Source of the DNA: Alopecurus myosuroides
Lineage: Eukaryota > Streptophyta > Magnoliopsida > Poales > Poaceae
DNA: 64,000 nucleotides
Assembly: GCA_028641055.1 (NCBI GenBank)
Contig: CM054062.1
Coordinates: forward strand, 236,480,376 to 236,544,375
Direction of reading: 5' to 3'
Shown here: piece by piece, positions 24,725-36,035 of the stretch
Layout: every line of letters starts with the position of its first letter
How positions within the stretch are numbered: position 1 is the stretch's first letter
The notes under the pieces: generated by a model
Seen by the model: only the letters and a program-made list of their open reading frames with translations
Told to the model about the DNA's origin: nothing
The model's database searches: none
Position numbers and translations under genes: made by a program

Positions 24725-26801
24725 TCAAGTGTTTTCAAGTGAAGAAGCATCCAAATTGTAACTTGTTAGAATAATATAATCAAAATGCAACTTCATTCTA
24801 TTTATAGGAAAGTGTTCCATACCCTTCTTGAGTGGGAACTGAAATTTAATATTCCCCTCTTTCATATCAATAACAGCACCAACAGTTCTAAGAAAAGGTC
24901 TTCCCAAAACAATTGGACAAGAAATGTTGCATTCAATATTCAAGATAACAAAATCAACGGGGACAAGATTATTATTAACCGTGATAAGAACATCAGAAAC
25001 TCTCCCCAAATGTTTCTTTCTAACATTATCAATAAGACGAATATCCAAATAACAAGGTTCCAACGGTGGTAAATCAAGAATACCATAGAGTTTTTTTGGC
25101 ATAAAAGAGATACTAGCACCAAGATCACATAGAGAATTGAAATCAAAATCATTCACATTAATTTTAATAATGGGTTACCATCCATCATCTAGCTTCTAGG
25201 GATATAGGCTTCACATCTTAATTCATCCTTTCTAATTAGTAATATGTTTTGTGAAAGCCATATTCATAGCACTAGAATTAGGACAACTAGCAAATTTTTG
25301 TAAGAACTTAATCACTTCAGTTATGTTGCAATCATCAAAGTCAAGATCATTTTTATCAAAGATAATGGGACCATTGTCTCCCATGTTTCTAAAAATTTCA
25401 GCACTTTTATGAGGAACAGTTTTAGGAGTTTCAGGCACTTCTGCATTTTTAAAGGAGAAGTGGGAGCATTTCCAACACCAATTACTTGACCATTGATAGT
25501 AGAAGGTTTTCTAGCATGAGAAGCTTTAGTTTTACTAGTGGTGGTGATGGTGCAAACATTAGCTATATTATTCTTTCTAGCTATTTCATCTTCTCTTTCC
25601 CATCTAGCATGAAATTCAGCTAACATCCTAACATTATTATCAATTCGAATTTGGATAGAATTCAAAGTTTTACTTTATTTAACATCATGAGGCATAACCT
25701 TTGGTTTCAGAAAATCAACATCAAGAGCAAGGCTATCAACTTTAGAAGCAAGCACATCAATTTTGCCAAAATTTCCCTCAACAAATTTATTAAAAGCAGT
25801 TTGTGTACTAATAAAATTTAAGCATGTTCTCAAGATGAGAGGGTACACTTTTATTGTTTCTGTAGGAATTATCATAAGAATTACCATAAGCATTGATATT
25901 ATTGGAAGGATACGGCCTATAGTTGCTGCTACCAAAATTATTCCTATAAGCATTGGTGTTGAAATTATTATTTTTAATAAAGTTCACATCAAAATGCTCT
26001 TTTTGAGCAACCAAAGAGGCTAAAGGAACATTATTTGGATCAATAGGAGCATGGCCATTCACAAGCATAGACATAATAGCATCAAGTCTATCACTAAAAG
26101 AGGAGGTTTCTTCAACGGAATTTATCTTCTTACCAGCTGTAGCTCTCTCACTGTGCCACTCAGAATAATTTTAGCATCATATCATCAAGAAGATTTGTTC
26201 CTGACGCCAAGGTAATGGACATAAAGGTTCCTCCAGCAGCTGAATCCAGAAGGTTTCTTGAAGAAATATTCAGACCTGCATAAAAGGTTTGGATGATCAT
26301 CCGAGTAGTCAGTCCATGAGTGGGACAATTCTTTACGAAAGATTTCATTCTTTCCCAAGCTTTAGCAACATGATCATTATCAAGTTGCTTAAAATTCATA
26401 ATGCTACTTCTTAAAGATATAATCTTAGCAGGCAGATATTATTTTCCAATGAAAGCATGTGTACACTTAGTCCAAGAATCAATACTATTTCTAGGCAAAG
26501 ATAACAACCATTCTTTAGCTCTTCCTCTCAAAGACAAAGGAAACAATTTCAGTTTAATAATATCTCCATCTACATCTTTATATTTTTGCATCTCACATAG
26601 TTCAACAACATTATTAAGATGGGCAGCAACATCATCAGTACTAACACGAGAAAATTGCTCTCTCATAACAAGGTTTAACAGCACAGGCTTTATCTCATAA
26701 AAATCATTAGTAGGAGCAGGTGGAGCAATATGTGTGTTAATGAAATCATTGTTGTTGGTGCTAGTAAAGTCACACAACTTAGTGTTCTCAGGGGTAGTCA
26801 T
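24725..26801 (-). pseudogene. A2 gag-protease remnant
   Basis: The likely start is ATG at 26801 (MTTPENTKL). The gag part is open to an in-frame stop at 26439-26441 and continues in the same frame to about 26160. From there several frameshifts split the frame (pieces 26074-25808, 25953-25675, 25665-25321 and 25438-25232). The capsid part has hallmark residues LRGRAKEWL and AWERMKSF. The last piece (25156-24725) is the protease with CDLGAS near 25127 and the C-terminal segment VLGRPFL. This is the Athila/Sabrina type. No polymerase follows. Confidence 0.8.
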
Positions 26802-26957
26802 TTTAACAAGACTAAAAACAGGAATAAAACTACAACTAGAATAAGAACTATTTTTTATAAAGAGAAGCAAACAAGACAAAATATAATAAACTAAGCAAAA
26901 CAAAAACAAAGTAAAGAGATTGGAAGTGAGAGACTCCCCTTGCATAAATTATCTTCC

Positions 26958-26974
26958 TCCCGGCAACGGCGCCA
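26958..26974 (-). other. A2 primer-binding site
   Basis: On the element strand it reads TGGCGCCGTTGCCGGGA, 11 bases after the 5' LTR end. It is complementary to the plant tRNA-Asp 3' end. Confidence 0.85.
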
Positions 26975-26985
26975 GAAAATTTTGT

Positions 26986-28560
26986 TGATGACTAACGTTG
27001 GTAGACCCCAAGTGCAAGGTGTAAAGAGTGCAGTAGCAAGTGCTCCCTCGGAAAAGAAACCAAGGTTGAATCAACCAGTAGGAGGACAAGAAATCTATGA
27101 AGGTTGAAGCAGCTGAGATGGTAGGGCGAACTGTCGGTTTAGCAGCAACGTGGAACCTACACAACACAATCAAATCACTTTGTCCCAACATAACAGTGAG
27201 GTTGTCAATCTCACCGGTTTTGCTGAACACAAAGAGGTTAAACGTATGGTGTGGGAAGCAGTAGTAAAACAGTATGAAAGCAGTAGCAGCAGTATGAAAG
27301 TAGTGTGTGTATTATCAGTATGAGAAAATGGACCGGGGTCCATAGTTCACTAGTGGTGCCTCTCCGTGAAAGATAAATAACATGCGTGGTGAACAAATTA
27401 GAGCTGGTCAATTGACAGAAATGAAGGTTGCACCGTAGTGCATATGCAAGACATAAAGATTACTATGTGATTCATGCGGGCACTACAACAAAATACATAG
27501 CCCATCTTCCAACTGCATTTATGTTTAATAATCCACCCTCCGAATATCATCCGAACAAACGTTGGGTATTAAGCTGCAAGCAACAGATTATCGCAATAAG
27601 CAAAGTGTGTAATGTAAACTAGGTAAACATCGTTGTTTTCTCCCTAATGGCAACATCACATCGTCCATCCGTCACGTTTCTGTCACTCGAGCACAGATGC
27701 AAAGGAGGCATGAACCCACTATCGAGCATAAATACTTCCTCTTGGAGTTACTAGCATCTACTTGGCCAGAGCATCTACTAATAACGGAGAGCATGCAAGA
27801 TCATAAATAACATATGCATGAAGATAACATGATTGATAATCAGAAGACATAGCATTCAACATTCATTAGATCCCAGCAAACACAACATGTAGCATTACAT
27901 AAAGATGATCTCGATCATGTGAGGCAGATCACGAGATCTAAACATGAGGTACAGAGTGGAGAGAACAACCATCTAGCTACTGCTATGGACCCGTGGTCCA
28001 GTGATGAACTACTCATGCATCACTTCGGAGGAGGGCATGGTGATGTAGTCCCCTCCGGTGATGAATTCCCTTCCCTGCAGGGTGACAGGGAGAGCTCCAG
28101 AACCCTCCCGATCTCGGGATGACGATGATGGCGGACTCGGGTGTTTCTAGGGATGAAGTGGTATATCTTTAGGGTTAATATGTCGTGGGGTATAAATAGG
28201 CGAAAGGGAAAAGGCGGTGCAGGTCTGGGGGCCCTACACCACCCCATGGTACGGCCAAGGGGCGCGTCGCCCTATGGTGTGGCCCCCCTGTGCCCCCCTC
28301 CAGGCCTCTTTGGGACTCCATGGAACCTTCTGGAATTCTAGGACCTCCGTACTTCGAATTTTCCAATTCCGAGAATATTTCCAGAACAACTTTTCTGAAA
28401 GTAAAAACAGCAGAAAACAGGGAACTGGCTCTGTGGCATCTTGTCAATAGGTTAGTCCAGAAAATCGATAAAATGACATAAAGTGTATAGCAAACATGTG
28501 GGAAACAACATGAAAACAACATGGACCATCAGAAATTAAGGATACGTTTATGACGTATCA
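26986..28560 (-). repeat. A2 5' LTR (1575 bp)
   Basis: On the element strand it starts TGATACGTC (plus end at 28560) and ends GTTAGTCATCA (plus start at 26986). Its terminus forms the hairpin GATACGT-TTATG-ACGTATC (28541-28559). A GC-rich hairpin lies at 28227-28288. The minus-strand ORF at 28175-28522 is part of the LTR and not a gene. Confidence 0.85.
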
Positions 28561-28868
28561 CCCACCCTAGCAAATCCCCGATCACTAGATCTTCTCCCCC
28601 TTTGGCATAAGGATACCAAAAAGGCAGAAGAATGAACTACGTCCCATGGAACAATCTCTTGTCCATAGCACCATCATCCTCGGGGTCCTCCTCGGAGCCG
28701 TCCTCCTCACTAGCAGTCTATAGATCATCATCATAGGGAATACCAAGATCCCAGTCAACATCGCGATTGTTCTAGTTATGGTAGTGAATCTGAGCACGCA
28801 AAGGAGCAGGGACATGAGGCATATTGAGGGCAGTCATGATAGAACGCTAATTCTCGAGAATGGTGCAA
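28561..28868 (-). other. Orphan retroelement fragment between A2 and A3
   Basis: On the minus strand it reads as a decayed acidic coding tail (one frame has DVDWDLGIP and a run of Asp/Glu residues, with stops) followed by a purine-rich CCAAAGGGGGAGAAG. It is probably a piece of an older element into which A2 and A3 both inserted. I cannot name the family. Confidence 0.4.
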
Positions 28869-30243
28869 TGATACATAAAAAATGTATCTACTTTTCCGAA
28901 CACTTTGCTGATGTTTTCCCTCTAAACTTGTGTGTTTTGATTGCAACTAACACGGACTAACGCTGTTATCAGCAGAATTACTTTGGTGTCTCGTTTTTGC
29001 GTAGAAAATCAACTTTTAGGAAAATACCCGGGAATGAAGGGAAAGTTCATATTTTACCCGAAGACTCCCGGAGCCAGAATGAGTCGGAGAGGGGAAAGGG
29101 GTGCCCTCACCACCCCCAGGCGCGGCCAAGGTAGGCCCGCGCCTGGGCATGGTGAGCCCACCTCGGGCACCCCCTCGGACTCCCCTTTCGACTACATATG
29201 CCGCGAAACCTAAAAACACAAGGGGGTTGGATCGTTTTCCAAAAAGAAGTCTGTAGCTTCGCAGCCATCGCGAATCCTTTTTCGGGGTTTAGAAACTCCG
29301 TTCTGGCACCCTGCCGGGACAGGGAATTGGAGGAGATCATCGCCATCGTCATCACCAACGCCTCTCCATCGACCATACATGTTTCCCTCATCCATGTGTG
29401 AGTAACTCCCCCGCTGTAGGCTAAAGGGGATGGTAGGGATTGGATGAGATTGTTCATGTAATAATGCCACGATTGTTAGGGCATAGTGCCTAGTATCCTC
29501 TATTAGTGCTATTGACATTGTTGCAACTTGTTATGCTTAATGCTTGTAACTTTGGGCCCGAGTGACATGATCTCAGATCTGAACATGTTATTGAATCACG
29601 ATGATCATTATTTTTTCTTGATCATACCTGCAAGTTGTTTACACATATTGTTGTCCGGAACCCGAGGCCCCGAAGTGACAGAAATTGGGACAACCGGTGG
29701 GGGTGGATGTGATGTGAGGATCACATGTGTTCACGGAGTGTTAATGCTCTGCTCCGATGTTCTATTAAAAGGAAAACCTTAATTACCAGTAGTTCCCTTG
29801 AGGCCCCTCTGAAAATGGGCTGGTAGGACAAAAGATGTTGTGCAAGTTCTCATTGCGAGCACGTACGACTATTTACGGAACACATGCCTATGGTTACTTA
29901 GTGCTTGGATGCTTTATCTTATTTATCTGCAATGCCCATGTCTTGAATATTATATCACTATCTTATCCATGCAACGCCCGTTTATCTATCCCTATGCCTA
30001 TAGTATTTAATCCCGCTGTTTACTTCAAACACTACTGCTGATGTTTTCATTTCACTTCTGCTACTATAAAACTGCTACTATTGATAAACCACTACGAACA
30101 AGTCCACTTTCAGGTGCAGGTGAATTGACAACTCACTTGTTAAGTCTCACAAATATTCTTTGACTCCCCTTGTGTCGAATCAATAAATTTGGGTTTTACT
30201 TCCCTCGAAGACTGTTGCGATCCCCTATACTTGTGGGTTTTGA
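28869..30243 (+). repeat. A3 5' LTR (1375 bp)
   Basis: It starts with TGATACAT, and the first 20 bases form the hairpin GATACAT-AAAAA-ATGTATC (28870-28888). By alignment with A1 it ends at 30243 (GGGTTTTGA), so the terminal CA has decayed to GA. A three-part nested GC hairpin occupies 29098-29172. Confidence 0.8.
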
Positions 30244-30254
30244 AGACTATTTTC

Positions 30255-30272
30255 TGGCGCCGTTGCCGGGGA
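30255..30272 (+). other. A3 primer-binding site
   Basis: TGGCGCCGTTGCCGGGGA is an intact tRNA-Asp-type site, 11 bases after the LTR. Confidence 0.9.
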
Positions 30273-30331
30273 GCATAGCTTTATTTGAGAGCTCACCGGA
30301 GAGTAATATTATCTACTACCAATCATTCATC

Positions 30332-33004
30332 ATGGGCAAGAATCGTGATAGAAATTTTCCTATATTACCATCCACTACAAGAAGAGGTACAACTATGAAC
30401 ACCTCTGTTGCTCTTGATTCACCGTCTGTTATGAGTAAGCTGCTTACACCACCACATACACATGTTAGACGTGCTACTTCTGCTTAATCTGAAAATACTT
30501 CTGATACTTTTGATGATGCTTCTACTATGCTTGATGAGAGTGGTTCTCTCGGTCCTTTCTTAAATGCTACTATTGCTAAAGCTAAAAATATTGCAAACAC
30601 TGAAACTCCTGATAAAAATCCAGTTACTCCTGCTGTTTCACCTGAGCTTAGAGAGAATCCTAGTGATGATTTTGATGATTCCTATATTGAACTTAATGAT
30701 GATCTTATTGATGAAATACATGCTATGAAGTATAGAGATGCTGTTATAAGTCTTATTGAAAGTCGTGCTGTTAAATATAAATTATCTCCTGATGCTAAGT
30801 TTGCCAATTCTCCCATTAATATTAGGGATAAGGATTATGATTTCTCTCTTGTTTTATCTTATATCTGTATTGTTGAGAAAGAAACTTTTTGTGGTACTGA
30901 AAATGAAAGTGCTATGAAACATATGAATGTGCTCTCCTCTTTGAGTAGTTTATTCTCTGATGATCTTAAGAAACATAGCTACTTTGTTGCTAAAATATTC
31001 CCTTTCTCATTAAAAGATGAAGCTAAAACTTGGTTTAATAATTTGTCTCCGGGATCTATTGATAGTCCTATTGGTTTGGTTAATGTTTTCTTTCAGAAAT
31101 ATTTTCCTGCTAGTGCTCAATATGCTGCTTTACAAAGTATATTTAATTTCAGGCAATTGGAAGGAGAGAAATTGCCTGTATCTTGGGCAAGGTTATGTTC
31201 TTTAGTTAGGGCTACACCTGGGCATAAGATAGAAAATAATGAACTTCTTGATGTATTCTATAATGGACTAACTGTTGAATCTAGGACATACCTGGATAGT
31301 TGTGCTGGTTGTGTTTTCAGGCAAAGAACTTCATATGAAACTAAGGAATTAATGGCTAAAATAAGCCAAAATCATGATGATTGGACTATGGTTGAGCCTG
31401 AGCCGACCCCTACTCCAGTATCAACACCAACACCCAAGAAGAGGGGCATGATTGAATTAAATGATGAAGTGATGAGAGAAGCCAAGAAATCTCTTAAAGA
31501 GAGGGGTATTAATTCCGAAGATGTGAAGAATCTTCAACCTATAGAAGAATTATGTAATCCAATCCCTCACTCATCCACCATTGAGGTACACTCTCTCCAA
31601 CATTTTGATAGTAGAGATATTCCCTAGTATAAACCTCCTGATCGATGTTTAGATGAATTTGATAATTATGTTATTAAGCAAGATAATTTTAATATGAGAG
31701 TGCAAAATCACCTAATGAAAAACTCTAGAGCTATTGATAATTTGTAGGGTATTATAGAAAGAACCTCTAATGATGTTAAAATGCTTGTTAAACACTTTCA
31801 AATGGTTCAAACTCAAATTGATCAACTTGTTAAAGTGCAAAAAGATTTGCTAGTTAATGGTTCTAAAGAAAAACATGCTTATGAAATAAGAACTAGAAGT
31901 GGTATTGCTACACAAGATCCTTTATATCCTGAGGGACATCCTAAAAGAGCTGAACAAGATTCTCAGCAAACTAATAATAATGTTATTCATACTAAGAAGA
32001 AAAAGAAGAAGAAACATAAAACTGCTATAGAATCCTCTGAACTTGCTAAAGATCCTAATAGTATATCTATCTCTGATGCTGAAAATGAAAGTGGTAATGA
32101 AGAGAATAATGCTTCTGATAAAGAAGAAATTGAAGAGGAACCTGAAAAGCAAACTAAAAATACAAAGTACACTAAGGAAGATTTTGTTGCTAATTAACAT
32201 GGTAATGAGAGAGAACCTTGGGTACAAAAACCAATGCCTTATCCTAATAAGAAACACAAATCAAAAGAAGAAGAACATTACAACAAGTTTTGTGAATGGA
32301 TGAAACCTTTGTTCTTGCAAATTCCTTTAAATGATGCTATTAAATTGCCTCCTTATGCAAAATATATGAAATATATTGTCGCTAAGAAAAGGAAGATTCC
32401 TAATGAGGAAATTTCCACTATGCTTCCTAATTACTCTTTTAATGGCAAGGTGCCTAAGAAGCTTGGAGATCCTGGTATACCAACTATTCCCTGTTCTATT
32501 AAAAATAATTATGTTAGAACTGCTTTTTGTGATTTGGGAGCTAGAGTTAGTGTCATGCCTTTTACTCTCTATAAAAGCCTCCTCCTAGAAAAATTGATAC
32601 CAACTGATATATCTTTGCAAATGGCTGATAAATCCACTGCTATTACTATGGGTATATGCGAGGATGTTCCTGATCAAGTTGCCAATAATAGTCTGATATT
32701 AACTGACTTTGTTGTGTTGGAAATGCCCGAAGATGATAATATGTCTATTATTCTTGGAAGACCTTTTCTTAATACTGCAGGAGCTGTTATTGATTGCAAT
32801 CAAGGAAAAGTTACATTTAATGTTAATGATAAAGAGCACACTGTTTATTTTCCCAAGAAGATTGATAAGAAATATGGTCTAAATTCAATTGAAAATATTG
32901 AGACCATCAAGATTAGAAAAATTTATTGTCCTATTCCAAAGCCATCCAAAGAATATGAGACCATCATGGTTGGGACTATATCAATCAAGGTTGAGGTAAC
33001 ATAA
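30332..33004 (+). pseudogene. A3 gag-protease, one frame with four stop codons
   Basis: From ATG at 30332 to the final stop at 33002 there is a single reading frame of about 890 codons with no frameshift. It is interrupted by TAA (30485-30487), TAG (31625-31627), TAG (31745-31747) and TAA (32195-32197). The capsid domain spans about 30900-31350 (residues KDEAKTWFNNL, ARLCSLVR, VFYNGL). A lysine run near 32000 could be a nuclear localisation signal, followed by an acidic stretch. The protease has CDLGARVSV near 32525 and ILGRPFLN near 32750; the catalytic Asp is kept. At least the first three stops fit C-to-T change of Gln codons, the expected decay of methylated DNA. Confidence 0.85.
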
Positions 33005-33984
33005 ATATTTAGTGAGAAACAATGTTTTATTTCATATAAAATTATTTTGGTAGCAAGACTTGATCAACCTTGTTAACAAAGTGATTTTAAATGAAGGAAA
33101 TAATGTTATCACTACATGTTCGCTACGTTTTCTTATTCATATGCTCGTTTTCGCTGTAATTCCATAAAGTATATCATGTTTTCATATTATTTTCACCATA
33201 TTCACTCATGCCCACGCACGTTTTCACCTCGTTTTCGCTCGTTTTCCATGGTCTACCCACGTTTTGCTATGCCCAATCACGTTTTCCATATGTTTTCCTC
33301 CGTTTTCAGTGGGTATATGTTTAGTAGAGTGTCTTAGAACTACTGTAGGTTTGGTTTTGCTGACGTTTGCCATCATTCCATCTTCGTTTTCCAGCGATAT
33401 TATTATTAACTAAAATTCTAGAAAAGTCCGAAAAATAAAGTTTCTTGAAAAATCCCGAAAAGTTTATATTCGAAGTTTTTGGGTAAAAAGGGGCATAAAG
33501 CCACGTGGGGTGACCCCAGGGGGGCACCCAGGCTAGCTCACCATGGCCAGGCGCGGCCTTCCCCTGGGGCGCGCCTGCCTATGGTGAGGGGGCCCCTGGC
33601 CCCCCACTTGCTCTCCCACCTACCACACCTTCCTCTTGCCCGTAGAAACTCAACTAGTTCATCCAAACCCGAGTTCTTGCTGCTTTTCCTCGCGATTTTC
33701 GATCTCCTTGCTCAGCCCATCTTTTCTGCCGAGATTTGGGGAAGTTGTTCTCCGGTATGTGACTCGTCTGATGATCCAAATAGAATTTTGTTTAGTGGAG
33801 TATTTCTTGCGTATTTTGCTACCGTAGGTGGCAGTTTATGTGAGCTTGCATGCTTGTTTGATGCTTGATTAAGTTAGTTTTGATGCATGTTTAGTACTCA
33901 TACAAGTCCCTATAATAGTTGCTATCATATAGTTGCTCCAAATAATTTTGTTGTGATATTTGTTAAAAAATTCAGAATAGGAGG
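33005..33984 (+). other. A3 inter-gene region with possible internal promoter and leader intron
   Basis: It contains a cluster of CGTTTTC words (about 33110-33400), a GC-rich nested hairpin (33538-33587) of the same design as in the A3 LTR, and a leader with a plausible intron (donor GT at 33755, acceptor AG at 33974-33975) that ends ten bases before the ATG at 33985. This arrangement suggests separate expression of the downstream gene; that is inference. Confidence 0.45.
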
Positions 33985-34935
33985 ATGAAGAAGCATACCT
34001 TTGGAGAGATGTTTTTAAGTGATGCACCAAGCGCGTCTAGGCCCTCAAGATCAGCTGCGAGAGCAAGACCATCATATAATGAAAATCTTCTTTCCTCCGA
34101 TATTGGGGAGAGGGACGATGAAGATGCTAATCCATCCACTTTTCCTTGCTATGAATTTTTGCATGAAGCGGGGATTCTAATTGATTTCAAGTTTCTTGTT
34201 AACAATGTTGGCTTAACTACTTATATGTAGGAGGAGCATGCTCAATACGCTATCCTCACAAAGACTTTCGTTGAAAGTTTTGAGCTCCAAAATCGTACCT
34301 ATGGGCCAACTGTTTCGTTTAAGATTTATGATAAGGGCTATACTTTGCCACTGACAGAATTTTGCAGGATAACAGGTGTTCCTTCGTCTGGGACAACCAA
34401 GAAGATTTCATATCGCCCTGGAGATTTGCTGGAACTCTACCGGGCAATAATCAACGACGATGACCGCCTAGCTCAGTGGGGCAAGATAAGAAACATACAA
34501 CTCCCAACTATTTGTTATTTTGCCTATTATCTTGCTACTAGTGTTCTGGAAGAGATAACACTAGCAACATTTCTCACTACCATCTAGCTTTCCTAGCTGT
34601 TGCTCTTACTGGTGTTACTAATTATCATCTTGGTGTTATTATTGCACGTCGTTTAGCGGCTAGAGGACCTATTTATGGAGGCATTATTGCTTCACGTATT
34701 GTAGCTGATTTAGTCTTGCTGTTAGTCCTAATGATGTGATATTACCCGTACAGAGGCTTGACCTTGCTGCCATGAAACTGCATCATTTTGTTACTTCTGA
34801 TTCCCGCCAGCGAAAATTAATTTATAGGATGTTTTTCGCTGACGGGGATGAGAGAGCAATCCCCATGCCACAACTTGGTTGGTTCAGTATTGACAGGGGA
34901 TTATGGTTGTCGATTAGTCATCTCAACAAGTCCCT
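33985..34935 (+). pseudogene. Athila ORF1-type gene of A3, broken
   Basis: ATG at 33985 opens a Ser/Arg-rich N-terminus. The frame has a TAG at 34228-34230 and continues in the same frame to a stop at 34585. The reading then shifts near 34575 and again near 34715 to keep similarity (residues VALTGVTNYHLG, RLAARGPIYGG, QRLDLAAMKLH). This is the conserved second protein of Athila-type elements (ATHILA ORF-1 family); its role is unresolved. Y cuts it shortly after 34935. Confidence 0.7.
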
Positions 34936-34939
34936 CGGA

Positions 34940-35396
34940 TGATCCGTTAGGGTTTCGATTAAGAGAACGTATGGACGCTGGTGACGATCGTCGGCTAACA
35001 GGGGGCACAATTTACCCAGGTTCGGGGCCCTCGTAGAGGTAAAACCCTTACTCCTGCTCTTTCAATCTGTATTATGAGTAGATCGGTTACAATGGGAGGT
35101 TCTCAAGTCGAGAGTATGGTCTCGAGCTCAAGGCTTTGGTGGTGAGAAGTTGATTGGATCCCCTCCCCGGTGATTCTCCTGGCCTTATATAGGTGGTCAG
35201 GTCTCAAACCGTCCCCGGGGGGGTTACAAACCCTAGCTTTAGGTCGGTTACAAGTTTCTTTCTTGACCCGCAAGTCTTTGCGGGTGGGCTCAGTTGAGCC
35301 TTCTAGAACTATAGGTGGCACCTCCCTCTGGGCTCAGGTCTTGGGCCTTTGACCGGGTAGCCTCACCCGATAGGTCCAGGATTCGTCCCCACGTCA
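34940..35396 (-). repeat. Y 3' LTR (457 bp)
   Basis: On the plus strand it runs from TGATCCGTTAGGG to CCCCACGTCA. The following GTAGCACCCG corresponds to GTAGTCCCCAG beside the X2 LTR and would be the polypurine tract complement. It contains ACCCAGGTTCGGGGCCCTC, common in Tat-type LTRs of grasses. The boundaries are inferred from X and from the break in A3; the second LTR is not visible. Confidence 0.6.
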
Positions 35397-36030
35397 GTAG
35401 CACCCGAGTGTTTACTCGACTAAGAATCTTTCGGGTGGACACTCATAGTTTTTTTTGATTTCCTTCGATTGACCGTTCAATCGCCTGTTTTCTGAGGGTG
35501 CATGCCCTTCGCGTGACGCGCTCATCTACTCGAGCATCGAGTGATTAAACGTGTCTTGTAACGGCTGTTTTCGCGGAAGGATGTGGCTCAGTCGCTTGTC
35601 TTTCCTGAGAGATCATGGCCAATTAATTGCATCTAGGGCAAACACGGTTCTCGCCTACTCAAGTTTGAGACCTCCGACTCGAACTTGGCGAGGCGATCTT
35701 TGCGAATGGGCCGTGGAGGTCTTACCGAGTCGAACTTAAACTAAAAGGGTACCCAGCGCGTCCGCTAGGATTTTCTTCATGTTGTTGACATAGAAATTTA
35801 CCGGAGGACGCAACTTGAGTGCGATTCCAGGCCCATAAGAGAGATCTTTGGGTCTTACCTTCGTAATCGAAAGAATATGGCATCCGGATGTGCCTAGTCG
35901 GCCGAACGATCCAGGGTGAAGATGTGTAAATACATCGTGTGGTAGAGTAGCGGGAGCCGCATACTCGTGAGTTTACCTTAGTCATCTTCTTGCGAATCCT
36001 CGAGTGAAGAGATCTTCTTTCTTTGCTGAT
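35397..36030 (-). other. Y 3' untranslated region before the hairpin array
   Basis: No coding region is supported. It has frequent CGAG/CTCG words. It corresponds to the variable 3' region of Tat elements. Confidence 0.45.
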
Positions 36031-36035
36031 CTTAT

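Larger units (their letters stand above)
10607..28560 (-). mobile_element. A2: Athila-like non-autonomous LTR retrotransposon, split by Z1
   Basis: Read on the minus strand: 5' LTR 26986-28560, primer site 26958-26974, broken gag-protease 26801-24725, noncoding remainder, polypurine tract beside 11524, and 3' LTR 11523 down to about 10607. Z1 (13139-23654) interrupts the internal part. The 3' LTR has lost about 662 bp at its far end, where it joins A1. Reverse transcriptase and integrase are absent. The LTRs differ at about 6-7% of sites by eye, so this is the oldest datable insertion here. Confidence 0.85.
28869..34939 (+). mobile_element. A3: Sabrina/Athila-like LTR retrotransposon, 3' part cut off by Y
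   Basis: It consists of a 5' LTR (28869-30243), a tRNA-Asp-type primer site, a gag-protease frame with four stops (30332-33004), a noncoding region, and a second broken gene of the Athila ORF1 type (33985-34935). Y inserts at 34940 and the rest, including the 3' LTR, is outside the window. No reverse transcriptase or integrase lies between protease and the second gene, as expected for Sabrina-like non-autonomous elements. Confidence 0.8.

Noticed and set aside
10600..28560. A2 as a clean insertion into A1
   Set aside because: The A2 3' LTR lacks 662 bp at the junction, no target duplication is seen, and no A1 sequence resumes after 28560.
35103..35985. Short ORFs in the Y 3' region
   Set aside because: Scattered on both strands, overlapping the LTR, no recognisable domain.
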